A stretch of 64,000 bases of DNA from Nematostella vectensis (taxonomy: Eukaryota > Cnidaria > Anthozoa > Actiniaria > Edwardsiidae): NCBI RefSeq assembly GCF_932526225.1, contig NC_064041.1, positions 16,239,888-16,303,887 on the forward strand, written 5' to 3'. The notes beneath the pieces are model-generated. The model saw only the letters and a program-made list of their open reading frames with translations. It searched no databases and had not been told where the DNA came from. This document shows, in pieces, positions 33,591-43,150 of this stretch; the first letter of the stretch is position 1; each line of letters starts with the position of its first letter. A program made the translations under genes and the position numbers.

Positions 33591-34710
33591 ATGGCTTTCA
33601 AATATCATAAAACCGCCTTGATAGCCCGTAAATATCGAATAATCAGAATGTCGAAATAACCCTCCTTTCTCACAGTTGTACAGATATTGCACAGTTTTCG
33701 GATATTTTTGTGATATTTTCCCGTTTAGCGACGCGATGATAGAAACTAAACTCGAGAAGTTACACGAAATTCTTCATCCTTTTCGTTATTGATGCAAAAC
33801 AACCATTTCCGCAGTACAGAGTGCAAAGGAAATAGAAAAGGAAACCAGGAAAATAAACTGGTTCAGGAAATATATATCGGCATTTGGTATTCTCGTACTG
33901 ATAGACTCCGATACTCTATCAGTAATCATTCTTAAACATACCTTGTATTTGAAATACAAGTAATACAATTGATGTTTAATTATGATAACCGAGAAAATGC
34001 ATTTACGGATATTTATACAAAATAAATCGTGCAATATGCTTAAAGGATGACTACAAATGCATATAAACATTCGGGTCGAGAACACATCACAAGACAACAG
34101 TGATATAGGCCCCAAATAATCATTTATTAGTTGTGATATAAAATCTGACGATAACAACATAGGATACGGTTGAGAATTTGAGTTATGAATCGCAAAGATC
34201 GGAAATCACGCGAAAACCACCAACAGGGCCGGCTGTTTGTTTAGCTCCAATCGTACATAGTAGAGAAAAAAATACTCGAACAAAGGAAAACTCGAATTAA
34301 CAATGTACTGTGAGAAATAGTAAACAGGATTGGAACTTAAACGGTGGATAATTACAACTACAGGAAATCAATTTCAAGGTTCCGTCAAATTTAAACTGCA
34401 ATGAAAGTGAACATTTTCAAAAACGTATTATTAATTTCATCACGAGGTATGAAATGAAAAAACACGAACTACTTCAAATGTTTTCAATAGTCTCAACATG
34501 CTTAATTTCGCCGAATGTAAATACTGAAAGAAGATCCCAAGGGCCAATATATTAAAACACTTTAAATGAATTCTGTGTAATTTAAAATTTACCGTATATA
34601 TGATTAGACTTTCGTAAGCGTACTATTTCCCAGCGCGAGGCAAGGATGTGTGGGGCGAGAGATTGGGCATATTATAATATGATTGCATCTCATCATCAAG
34701 TAAAACTTAC

Positions 34711-34901
34711 CGTTGCCAGTCTAAATCATCGGCACTGGCATGTAAGCCATTGCTAGACGGCACTCCAGCGGGGCTAGAATATCTCTTGTGTAACGCTGGC
34801 CTCTGTCTGCATCCAACCGTTCGTTCATCATCGGGTAAAGCGAGACTTTGGGGTCTCGTAGTCTTGTCAGTTCGCCTACGTGATTTCAGCGCCGCACTCA
34901 T
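34711..34901 (-). CDS. Candidate alternative first exon of GARNL3
   Basis: ATG at 34901, 63 codons plus 2 bases, donor CAACG/GTAAGT. Reads SAALKSRRRTDKTT to HASADDLDWQR. Phase 2, the phase needed to join GARNL3 exon 18869-18821, giving DDLDWQR followed by [13 protein letters not shown]. The spacing of this acidic/basic stretch before RRHYYGS resembles vertebrate GARNL3 N-termini. If right, the promoter lies near 35 kb and the Ginger element is intronic. It could instead start another gene, but no matching downstream exon was found. Confidence 0.5.
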
Positions 34902-35772
34902 GGTCTATGTAAAAATACCATTTCATAAAATATATTTGGTCACAGGCACGATTAAACACCAAAATGCTTGCCAAGTTCTTCTCAAATCTGAAAATGTTCC
35001 CACAGAATGATTATAAGCTTCTTCTTGGCGCTCGAACTTTTAACCGATCTTGTAAATTCAGGATATAAATAAACTCGTCGCACGTCGTCCCCAAGTTAAC
35101 GTTTCTCGGCCTATTAATCCTGCCTGTTAAATGTTCACCAATACGTATTATATCACAGAGCAGGCACCTAGATATTGGAACACAAGTGAATTTTCGAGTG
35201 TCATAACTAAACACCCTGGGCTCCGCTCGATAGCACAAAGTTTGTGTACTTTGCATAATTAGCAAGTGCACCCGATCGTGTGCCAATCGTGTTGGGCACC
35301 GCGGGAGCGGATTGGTCCGTGGGTTGCCAGGGTAACGCCAGTGATATGGAATTAATCTGATAATACGGTCTATTGATGATCGATCTAAAAGCCTTTGGGT
35401 GCTTGTCTATCTAATAGTTCCATTGTCAATCGTAAAAATAATAAAAAAGCACCTCCTTTGTTTGTTTAGAATGTCGGGAGAGGATTATAAGGCGGGTGGG
35501 GTGCGTACAAAGCCAAATTAAACCTGGTATTACAATTAGAGACTATTTATTGATCAACAAGATCTAGCTTGGATTCAACCATATGCGTTTAATTTTCAGC
35601 TTCGCCCCCATTTATATACATCTATTCAAAAATCGTCACCAGTGCAAATGGCGAATTGCAATTGGAAAATGACGGTTCTACGCCGGAATCTCAATGTATT
35701 TCTATCAAATACTACTTATTAAAAACTTCCTTGCTCGGCCCGTACAGAGAAATCTCAGCCAGCGGTCTTTTT
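34902..35772. other. Upstream of the 34.9-kb exon; no gene seen
   Basis: Likely promoter/5' region if the exon is real; a CCAAT-type word (GATTGGTCC) is near 35310. No exon supported. Confidence 0.35.
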
Positions 35773-35774
35773 GT

Positions 35775-35805
<31 letters not shown>

Positions 35806-35885
35806 GGGGGGGGTTCCAGTGAAACAAGTGGGGGGGCGCGAATCGCCCCTCCGGGCCTCCCAGCCCCGTCTTAGGCGCCCCTCCT

Positions 35886-35932
<47 letters not shown>

Positions 35933-35990
35933 AGCCCCATTCCAGGCTGGGGACTTTCGGTGACACCGAAACGCGTTTCGCGTAGATTAA
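35773..35990. repeat. Left terminal inverted repeat
   Basis: Contains G and C homopolymers (35776-35802; about 35887-35932), which are also where it differs in length from the right copy. Confidence 0.85.
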
Positions 35991-36100
35991 TAATTAATCT
36001 ACGTCGGGACCACTTCGCGTAGATGGATACTTAGCAGAAGTAAGTCTACGCAAAACACACTCCGCGTAGATGGGTAATTAGCGATGGTTAGTCTATGTCG
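35979..36100. repeat. Three small inverted repeats inside the left end
   Basis: CGTAGATTAATAATTAATCT and on to ACG form an 11-bp-arm palindrome with a 1-base centre. Two further GCGTAGATGG...GTCTACGC-type pairs follow at about 40-50-bp steps. The right end has only one arm of the first. Confidence 0.7.
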
Positions 36101-36542
36101 GGGGGACGCCAGCGCCTTGTGCTAGGGCCTGAGGGCCGTGAAAACGAGGAACGTGGATTGGGCCGCCAACCTACGGAGCGCGGAACAACCGTTTTCCGGC
36201 CGTAAATTCAAACCCGCTGGCGTGGCGTTTAAACCTGAGTTTTACTCGAACACCTCCCGAACTCCATGCGAATTTCTCGCAGCCTCCTTTTCATCTTTTC
36301 GCGTGTCTCCAGGGAGGGCCCTTTCCTGCTTTTTTTCTCACGCGATGCGAGGCCGTGTCGAGCTCTGATAGCGGCCTTGAGCGCGTAGTATCTCTCTTGT
36401 TCCTGAAGTATCAGCCGAAACTCTTCGTCTGAGATATGCCCGTCCTACAGAGCCTTAGAGACCAGCTCGCTGATCGAGTTTTTCTTACTCTCCGCTAAAA
36501 CCATCGTGTCTTAGTGTTTAGCCACCTTGCTCGTAAGAGAGA

Positions 36543-36926
36543 CTACCCCCGAGAGACTACCCCCGCGCCCGCGCCCACGACACCGACCAGCCCAGCGACC
36601 CCTGCCAGCGGACCGCCGATCAGAACCCCTATCCCACTCAAAGAGACCCCCACCCCGGCGCTGAAAAGCGCCCCTGCAGCGATGCCGGATGCCACAGACA
36701 CAGCATGGGTGACGGCAAAGGCGCGCTTATACTTCTTCCGAACCTGTCGATGATGCGTTATCTCGTTGTCTAGAACCGCCTGAGTGTCACATATTTTCTG
36801 TAGTCGGAAGCTTTGCACGTCGCCGCCGATGCTTGCCGGAGCGGTAGGCGTCGTGTGCGTTTGCGGGGGGCAGACGCTGGGAAGCGAGGGGTATATGGCA
36901 CCGCTGCTAACGTCGCTGTTTGCCAT
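36543..36926 (-). CDS. Small hydrophobic protein of the Polinton-like element
   Basis: 127 residues. The N-terminal half is polar (EITHHRQVRKKYKRAF near 75); the C-terminal third is Ala/Gly/Val-rich (GIAAGALFSAGVGVSLSGIG, then GPLAGVAGLVGVVGAGAGVV), giving one or two membrane or glycine-zipper segments. Unknown family; in such elements small Gly-rich hydrophobic proteins are often virion or membrane-active components, which is inference. It lies 16 bp beyond the stop of the next minus-strand gene, suggesting co-transcription. Confidence 0.6.
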   Translation of the reverse strand: MANSDVSSGAIYPSLPSVCPPQTHTTPTAPASIGGDVQSFRLQKICDTQAVLDNEITHHRQVRKKYKRAFAVTHAVSVASGIAAGALFSAGVGVSLSGIGVLIGGPLAGVAGLVGVVGAGAGVVSRG

Positions 36927-36942
36927 GCTTGTTACGTCGGAC

Positions 36943-37650
36943 CTAGGTTAGCTCTAATACGAGGCGAACAGGCTTGCCCTTAAAGTCCACCCGTCTACCG
37001 CGGTTATCCCTGATCCATATTTGGATACTCGAGACAAACTCAGAGGAAGATGCTGCGACACAAACGGGGATGTCGGGCCCATAGACGACTTTCTCGTGCG
37101 GCCTCCCGCGGGTTTCCAGGCAAGCGAAAACGTTTGAAGGCTCGTCTAAGGCGAGGCATTGCGTGCGGTCTACGATATCGCAGAAGATGTAGAGGGCCTC
37201 TATTTTCGGCAAAGTCACCTTAAGTGGGGGCCCCCCCAAGGGCAGTGCGAGGCCCCGCCCCACCAACTGATCGTCTTTAGCCTCTAGGCCAAATAGTGCG
37301 CAAAGCTCGGCGTTCAGGAACGCAACGCCTTTGGACATGAGCGCGATCTTCCCGGTGAGGGGATCCAGCTTCGCGGTCAGAATCTTGCTTTCAGCGCGGT
37401 TGATCGTTTCCACGATGGACTCGGCCGTGTGGTGCCCGGCTGGCAGAGTAGCGATGGGCGGGAGGGAGGGTATGGTCGTTATCTGATGCTCCCGCTCGAG
37501 ATTATACCAGCTGTTAAACAGCGAGCACTGCCGGAGCGCCACGAAGCGTGGGCGCCTTATCGGCTGCTCGAAGAAGAGCGGTGAACGCAGCATGTAGGAC
37601 CACCATTGTGTTGAACATAGCCCGCCTTCGTGTTTAATAGGGCTGAGCAT
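36943..37650 (-). CDS. Penton-like or minor structural protein candidate
   Basis: Open from 37785, but the likely start is the ATG at 37650 (MLSPIKHEGG, 235 residues) or MLRSPLFFEQ slightly later, because the longer frame runs into the divergent gene at 37649. Reads RQCSLFNSWYNLE, LPAGHHTAESIVETINRA and ends with a Val/Leu-rich strand (KGKPVRLVLELT). The N-terminal strand-rich pattern with an early NSWYN word resembles penton-type proteins of Polinton-like viruses; this is by eye and weak. The frame is intact. Confidence 0.45.
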   Translation of the reverse strand: MLSPIKHEGGLCSTQWWSYMLRSPLFFEQPIRRPRFVALRQCSLFNSWYNLEREHQITTIPSLPPIATLPAGHHTAESIVETINRAESKILTAKLDPLTGKIALMSKGVAFLNAELCALFGLEAKDDQLVGRGLALPLGGPPLKVTLPKIEALYIFCDIVDRTQCLALDEPSNVFACLETRGRPHEKVVYGPDIPVCVAASSSEFVSSIQIWIRDNRGRRVDFKGKPVRLVLELT

Positions 37651-39196
37651 GGATTGGGAAAGCTGGCGGATGCTGAACGAGGAGGCGATTCCCCGACGGG
37701 AGGAGGAGGAGACGAAGAAGGCGTCAGTTGCGGCGGGAGCCTCTATAGCCGAACATATCAAACACGCTATAGCCGAACAAGTCAAACGCGCAAAAACTGG
37801 TTTCCCTAGGTCTCTGACTCTCGCGCAAAAGCTGCTCTACGCCGTGCCCGCGACCCCCGTGGAGAGCATGGCCTCAGACATCACCCCACTACTCACGCAG
37901 CTAGAGATACACGTGGCTGAGGACAAATCATTCACGACTAGGGTCCTAGACATATTCAAAGAGACAGTAGTCACGCACAAGTCCGCCAAGGAGTCTCGCC
38001 GGTGGCTATCGGGGCCTTCCTATGGGTACTGGCCACAGCAACTCAACTTTGCGGTCTGGTGCGCAACCGCCGGATGTGGGGTGTCCCTAGTCGACCCCGC
38101 TTTCGCCACGCTCCCCTCTGTCATCAGAGGATTTCTAAGGTTACACGTCTACTTTACCACCCGGAGGATACTCTACGAGCTCGGCGCCCCCCTGCCTGGC
38201 GACAGCCCGTTCACGCAAAAAGGTAACCCCTACAAGAAGGCCGCTTTCGAGCGTCTATGTATAGAGTTCGGTTTGCCGCGTAAGCCGGACTTCCGATGGA
38301 AAGGCGGGCGGAACCACGGGCTAGGCGATGTGTTTGTGTTCTACCCGGGGGAGGGGTATCGCAACGTGCACGTGATCCGTGGCTACGACACGGCGGCGGA
38401 CGAGTACCCGAGCCACCTCAATCTGTTTAGCGACGAAGGTGGGACGTACAATAGTGGGAAGCAGGTGGGTTACATACGCAACGACGAACAGGGGGGCGTG
38501 CAATATAGCTGGTTTGCGCCTCCCAAAGGTGAGGGGCTGACAAAAGCAGGGCTAGGAAGACTCGATCGCTCGGTCGAGGCGTTCGTCTACACAGTGCTTG
38601 GCGCGCAGGTAAACGTCCGTTCCTCTATCGCGGGGGCCGGTGGGCCGGCCATGGAGGCGCAGGCGGAGTTCACGAAGCTGCTTGAAGACGCGATCATCGA
38701 AAACGACATCGCTCAAAGCGTGCAAAGGTACCAGTTAGCCGTGCAGGAGGCCAAGGTGAGACTGAGTCTTGCTGTCGCACCAGGAGTGTGGCTGATGCCG
38801 AGCGATCTGGTGATAAACACGCAAAGCGTCGTGGGCTACAACAATAAGCTGCAGAAAGCCACAGACTCCATGACGCTCGGCGCAAACGCGATCAACACCG
38901 AGACAAAGCCAGTCGGTGCTCATAACATGGCCGGTGGGCATCCTAGGGTGCAACACGCGACTGACCCTGGGATCGACCGCGTGCCGTCCCGGCGGCGAAG
39001 CGAGGCTTCCGCCCCTGCGAAAGTGCACGCAGAGGGCGCGGTCCCTGCCCCCTCTCCACGTACGCACGCTGCGCATAGCATGACTGCCGCCGGAACGGCA
39101 AGCGCACCCGGACCGGGCGAAAAAAGTGACCACACCGCCCTCAAGGCGGGGTTGTCGGCACTCGCGGTGGCCCCGGCGTATTACTTTTTCCGTTGA
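37649..39196 (+). CDS. 515-residue conserved-looking protein of the element
   Basis: Intact. Residues 1-50 are charged and helical (EEAIPRREEEETKKAS); the middle is dense in aromatic residues and Gly (YGYWPQQLNFAVWCATAGCG, then RFHVYF-like RLHVYFTTRRILYELGAPLP); after about 400 it becomes Ala/Pro/His-rich and ends in a hydrophobic stretch (LKAGLSALAVAPAYYFF), a possible C-terminal anchor. I do not recognise a family with a known function. Size and open state suggest an important virion or replication role. It starts head-to-head with the minus-strand gene at 37650, the two ATGs overlapping in CATG. Confidence 0.6.
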   Translation: MDWESWRMLNEEAIPRREEEETKKASVAAGASIAEHIKHAIAEQVKRAKTGFPRSLTLAQKLLYAVPATPVESMASDITPLLTQLEIHVAEDKSFTTRVLDIFKETVVTHKSAKESRRWLSGPSYGYWPQQLNFAVWCATAGCGVSLVDPAFATLPSVIRGFLRLHVYFTTRRILYELGAPLPGDSPFTQKGNPYKKAAFERLCIEFGLPRKPDFRWKGGRNHGLGDVFVFYPGEGYRNVHVIRGYDTAADEYPSHLNLFSDEGGTYNSGKQVGYIRNDEQGGVQYSWFAPPKGEGLTKAGLGRLDRSVEAFVYTVLGAQVNVRSSIAGAGGPAMEAQAEFTKLLEDAIIENDIAQSVQRYQLAVQEAKVRLSLAVAPGVWLMPSDLVINTQSVVGYNNKLQKATDSMTLGANAINTETKPVGAHNMAGGHPRVQHATDPGIDRVPSRRRSEASAPAKVHAEGAVPAPSPRTHAAHSMTAAGTASAPGPGEKSDHTALKAGLSALAVAPAYYFFR

Positions 39197-39246
39197 TTGC
39201 TTTGCATTCGACGAACCAAGAACGCGGCTACGGCTAGAATGAGCAT

Positions 39247-40164
39247 TCACGCATTTTCGCCAAGGAATTTCACCGCTTCTCCTGCAGCCTTAAACACGAA
39301 GTTCGCGATGCTGCCTACTAGCCTAGGGAGAAGCTCGCCTAGCTTTTTCCCGATAGCCTTAAGACCGTTACCGACCCCTCTGGCCACGGAGGAGAGCGAC
39401 TTGCCGAGCGACGTCACAATGGCCGCGATCGTCGTCGCTACGGCCAACCCGATAGCGGTGACGGTAAAGCCGTACTTTTTGAAGATGGCTTTGATGTGTT
39501 CTCTTAGCGGCTTTTGGTTCTCGAGCTCTCGGTTTTCGCGTTCTAGTTCGTCAATCTCGGATAGCCTCTCCTCGTTGCTCTCACGGGCCTCTTGGCGGCT
39601 ACTCTCTGACGTGTTAGGGTCGTCGATGGTCTCCCTGTCTGTGGCTACCACCCCTTGCAGCTCTTGGATCCGTTCTGTGTTCTCCTGGATGACCGCGTCT
39701 ATCTCTGCCACGGACCCCATCGCCAGCTTGAAGCCTCTCAGATTTGCAACGTCCTGTCGGACGCCTCCGTCCTCATTGAACAGCTGTCTTGGTTTAGACC
39801 AACCTCTTTTGTCGAGGTTGCGAACCTGTATTAGCGTCTTTCCCCTCCGGTCTGACTGGAACCGTATCAGATTCTCGTTAAGGTCTGGGTATTCCTCCCT
39901 GAGGGACTGGAGACCGAGTCTTGTCGCTGCACCCTCTGTGATGAACGAGGTTTCAGCGGTCGTTTGCGTTGCGCTTCGCGTAGCCATGCCGTGCGCAGCA
40001 TGCATACGCGACGACGTGCTCGTCATTGGGATCGACTCCCCATCGTCGGGGTCAAACGGGATAAGGGGCGTCGTCTCGTTGTCCCCCGCTCCGCGATCGG
40101 CGGACGCACCCGGCAAGGTATCGTCAATGTCGACGTCAACATCACCCATGATGCGTGCGCACAA
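39247..40164 (-). CDS. Coiled-coil protein with hydrophobic C-terminus
   Basis: 305 residues (or 300 from the second Met, MGDVDVDIDD). Acidic N-terminus; coiled coil at about 165-225 (DETIDD-like ESNEERLSEIDELERENREL); then a hydrophobic segment (GFTVTAIGLAVATTIAAIVT) and Gly/Lys-spaced amphipathic helices (RGVGNGLKAIGKKLGELLP) to the end. This build fits a membrane-penetration or virion-associated protein of Polinton-like viruses, but that is inference. Converges on the 515-residue gene with a 50-bp gap. Confidence 0.6.
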   Translation of the reverse strand: MCARIMGDVDVDIDDTLPGASADRGAGDNETTPLIPFDPDDGESIPMTSTSSRMHAAHGMATRSATQTTAETSFITEGAATRLGLQSLREEYPDLNENLIRFQSDRRGKTLIQVRNLDKRGWSKPRQLFNEDGGVRQDVANLRGFKLAMGSVAEIDAVIQENTERIQELQGVVATDRETIDDPNTSESSRQEARESNEERLSEIDELERENRELENQKPLREHIKAIFKKYGFTVTAIGLAVATTIAAIVTSLGKSLSSVARGVGNGLKAIGKKLGELLPRLVGSIANFVFKAAGEAVKFLGENA

Positions 40165-40224
40165 CTCGTGCTATGCTATATTAGACATGTCTAACAGTCC
40201 GCACCATAGCCACGCGGCTTCGTA

Positions 40225-40285
40225 CTTCATGTATACATATATGTATATATATACGATATATAATATACGTAATACGTAATACGTA
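40225..40285 (+). promoter_or_regulatory. AT-rich TACGTA spacer before the capsid gene
   Basis: TATATATACGATATATAATA then ACGTAATACGTAATACGTA directly upstream of the capsid ATG. Similar AT/TACGTA words precede 42267 (CATACATATATAATC) and 43033 (ATACGTATACGTATACGTAT). They may be shared TATA-like promoter elements. Confidence 0.4.
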
Positions 40286-41526
40286 ATGTCAGTCAGCGAT
40301 AAACTTGACCCCCAACGAACATCCAGAACTCCTCTGGGGTTGAAAGCCGAGAGAACTGTTCACGGGGTCACTCTCAACCCGTCGACGGCCTCCCCAGGCG
40401 AGACGCTATATGTGGCGGTCCCAAAGCTATCGGAAAGCGTCACGCTCGTGCCTGGCTCCTTGAGGGCCGGTCTCGATTTCTCCATCTCAGGCCATGCAAA
40501 TAATACCGTCGTGAACAACGTCGGCCGAAATCTCGTGAGCCGCCTGAAAATCACGTTTGCAGGAGAAACGCTCCAGGACACCAACCGCTACGACGTCTTC
40601 AAGACGTATGAGGAGCTTTACCTGTCCAAGGTCGAGAGAGAGGACCGCCTGGAGCAGGGCATACAGTCAGAAAACATGCGCAAGCTTCGCTCCAAGGCTG
40701 GCGATAAAGCGACTAGTAACGCCAAGGAGAACGCTCTAAGCGCCGCCCACAGGGCGAGGTACACCATCCCGCTAGACCATTCTCTTCTGACGGACCACGG
40801 CGTACTGTACCCAAGGGCGCTCTCCGAGGCGCTGCTCTTCGAGATCACAGTCGCAACGGTTGACCAGGTAGTAGTCGGAAGCGATGCTACCAAATTATCC
40901 TATGGCATCAAAAATCTAGAGCTTGAATACGAAAGCCTGAGGGACTGCAGCCGCCGCCTACCAAAACGGCACAACGTTCTTCTACGAGCAAGTGAACCTT
41001 CACAAGACCTTCGTGATTATCAAAGGGACGGACAGCATAATCAACGAGAGTGTCAACCTGCCGAGAAGGTCTATGAGTGGTCTGTTGCTTCTCTTTGTGG
41101 AGCCACACACGGCAGGGGCTCGCGACTCTGAGAAGTTCGTGTACCCCGACATCAAGAGCGTTCGCGTTACAATCGACGGCGTGCCAAACAGGGTCTTCAG
41201 CCAGGGGCTGCGCCCCACGGATTTCTGGAGGGAGGCAAAAAGGCGGTTCGTCCGCCCCTCCCCGGGGGGGGCACAGCGGAGCGCCTGCCGCCCCGGCAGT
41301 CGGCCCCGAGTCGTTCTATGGCGATAACAAGTTTGCTCTGTGGATCGACCTTCGAACGACGGACGATAGTGCTATCCATGGGGGTGGTCTCCGACTGGTC
41401 AACACCCGCGACGGTGTGCACCTCGAGATAAAACGCACGGCGAGCGGCACGGGTACCGTAAACTGTAACGTGTTTGTGGTGGCCGACGCCCAAATGAACG
41501 GACAGCTAGAGTCCATACAATACTGA
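40286..41526 (+). pseudogene. Major capsid-like protein, two frame breaks
   Basis: Starts MSVSDKLDPQ. Beta-rich text such as PGETLYVAVPKLSESVTLVP and VGRNLVSRLKITFAGETLQD, then FKTYEELYLS and YTIPLDH, fits a double-jelly-roll capsid of the Polinton/adintovirus type. The frame is lost near 40940-40950, continues in a second frame to about 41265 (VDLTFE-like KSVRVTIDGVPN), and breaks again at a C/G homopolymer at about 41260-41275 before the last segment (DNKFALWIDLRTTDD to QLESIQY). Family call is by fold-like pattern and position before the ATPase, not by search. It is an inactive copy unless the breaks are sequencing errors. Confidence 0.6.
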
Positions 41527-41540
41527 GCACAGACACCGAA

Positions 41541-42170
41541 ATGCGCGAAGCGCTGCGGCAGCGCGGTATGGACCAGAAAAACATCCCATTTAACGCTCTC
41601 ATCGTGGGCCCGACGTCATGCGGGAAGACCCAATTCGTAGTGGACCGGCTGCGCGGCCCTTTCCGGGGCAAGTTTGACTACATCGTACTCATGTGCCCTA
41701 CCTTTGTCTACAACAAAACATACGACGGCTTCGGCGAGGGCGACAATCGTCTGTTTGTCATCGCACCTGAGGCGGGTCAGATCGACATACTGCTGAGGTT
41801 TGTCTCCGCTCTCATCGAAGGCACTAATACGCTAATCATACTCGACGATTGTGCGGCCTCGAAAGACGTAAAAAGGCGCTCTGACAAGCTCGTCAACTTG
41901 GCGTTCAGCGCGCGCCACGTGGGTATTAGCGTGTGGGTGATCACGCAGCAGCTCACCAGCATCACGAAGCCGTTCCGTGAGAACATCGCGGCCTTGGTGG
42001 TCTTCTATACCCCGAGCAGGGCGGACATGAAAGCTATCCTGCATGACTACGGCGCGGAGCTCTCAGAAGAGAAGATGAAAGAGTACATGAAGGCCCTCAA
42101 GACGAAAAAGTTCTCGAAGTTAGAGTTTTGCTTGCGTCACCCTTCAACCATCGCCCTAGTCGAACGGTAA
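41541..42170 (+). CDS. Packaging ATPase (A32/FtsK-HerA-like)
   Basis: 209 residues, intact. Walker A GPTSCGKT at about 23-30, preceded by a hydrophobic strand (PFNALIV); Walker B TLIILDDC at about 96-103; a sensor-like VWVITQQLTSITKPFRENI at about 132-150 is typical of A32-type DNA-packaging ATPases of Polintons and NCLDV relatives. It would pump DNA into the capsid. It starts 14 bp after the capsid stop, same strand, as is common for this pair. Confidence 0.85.
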   Translation: MREALRQRGMDQKNIPFNALIVGPTSCGKTQFVVDRLRGPFRGKFDYIVLMCPTFVYNKTYDGFGEGDNRLFVIAPEAGQIDILLRFVSALIEGTNTLIILDDCAASKDVKRRSDKLVNLAFSARHVGISVWVITQQLTSITKPFRENIAALVVFYTPSRADMKAILHDYGAELSEEKMKEYMKALKTKKFSKLEFCLRHPSTIALVER

Positions 42171-42266
42171 GCGCAGTAAACCACCGCCCTAGGGCATAAC
42201 GTGTGTGTGCACACGCATACATATATAATCACACGTGTTGCACCTTAGCCACGGCAGGGTGGGCGC

Positions 42267-42710
42267 ATGATGAACGACGAATACTTTGAGAGTCTTCTTG
42301 AGGGGGGCGCCGCCGGCCTCCCGGCCGTCGAGTCGTTGGACTGCTCGACGCATCCTGCCGGAACGGCAACCGGAGGTGAGCAAACTGAGATAGCAGACGC
42401 GAGGGAGAAACTCGCGATTCTCGTAGCCTCGGGGAAGTCGAGAGAAATGGTAGGCAAGGCCCTGACTCACGACGACGTCAAACGCATGAGCGCCAAGGAG
42501 GTGAGGAAGTACGAGAAGCTATACGAGACCGCTCTAGCTAGCCGGACTACAGACGCCCTGGCAGACAGCTTTCTGAAGCTTACGATCAAGCTAGTAGGCA
42601 TGGCGCTGCTGGCGGCCGCGCAGCAGACCAAGGATCGACCGCTTGCCTTTCCGGCGACAGCGCTTCGCGCTCCCGGACAGTGCAAATCTCGGCTGTTATC
42701 TATGGAGTAA
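42267..42710 (+). CDS. Hypothetical 147-residue protein
   Basis: Acidic N-terminus (MMNDEYFESLLEGG), a charged helical middle (DVKRMSAKEVRKYEKLYETA) and a hydrophobic helix (LTIKLVGMALLAAA). No family recognised. Intact; its position after the ATPase suggests a late or structural gene. Confidence 0.45.
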   Translation: MMNDEYFESLLEGGAAGLPAVESLDCSTHPAGTATGGEQTEIADAREKLAILVASGKSREMVGKALTHDDVKRMSAKEVRKYEKLYETALASRTTDALADSFLKLTIKLVGMALLAAAQQTKDRPLAFPATALRAPGQCKSRLLSME

Positions 42711-42763
42711 GCAGACATTTAGACACGAGGGCCCCACCCATATCCGCACGTCCGTGCACCGCA

Positions 42764-43150
42764 ATGTCGACGACGCAGCAGAGAGACTACGCGCTCAAAC
42801 TCTACAACCAGACCCGGCCAAAGCTATCCCTGGAGTCGATGCGGGCTCCTGAGCTGTCCGACTACTACATCCCAGAAAAACGCAGAAAAACGCCGAGTTG
42901 GCGTACATTGGCGCCGGCGCTCTCGCCATCGGCTACACAGCTAGCCGCTTGCTGTGATGTAGCTGCCGTTCCGGCGCTGCATCTAGGCGGCCTTTTTCCA
43001 TGCTGCGCGCATGCGTATACGTATACGTATAAGATGATTGCAGACCGGCTTCAGAAAGACCGAGCGCTTCGCGCGGCACTGCCCGAGCAGGCGGCAACCG
43101 CCTGTTGGAGACTGATACACCTGTCGCGATACATTATCGCCGACACATAA
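42764..43150 (+). CDS. Hypothetical small protein
   Basis: Open from MSTTQQRDYALKLYN; the N-terminal 45 residues look protein-like (YNQTRPKLSLESMRAPELSD), the rest becomes Cys/Ala-rich and less convincing, so the 3' part may be out of frame. Family unknown. Confidence 0.3.
   Translation: MSTTQQRDYALKLYNQTRPKLSLESMRAPELSDYYIPEKRRKTPSWRTLAPALSPSATQLAACCDVAAVPALHLGGLFPCCAHAYTYTYKMIADRLQKDRALRAALPEQAATACWRLIHLSRYIIADT

Larger units (their letters stand above)
31846..34710. other. Putative GARNL3 intron 1; arrays, no gene seen
   Basis: Contains an ATC trinucleotide tract (densest 32222-32290) and a 33-bp array (32745-33590), then about 1.1 kb of AT-rich unique sequence without a supported exon. 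A 124-codon minus frame at 33786-34160 has no family resemblance. Confidence 0.5.

Noticed and set aside
32700-33591. Frames of 86-194 codons on both strands
   Set aside because: 33-bp minisatellite, open by unit length only.
35765-35775. Exact target duplication of the Polinton-like element
   Set aside because: Both flanks are T-rich (TCTTTTT and TTTTGT) but no identical 5-6-bp word could be fixed because the terminus lies in a homopolymer.
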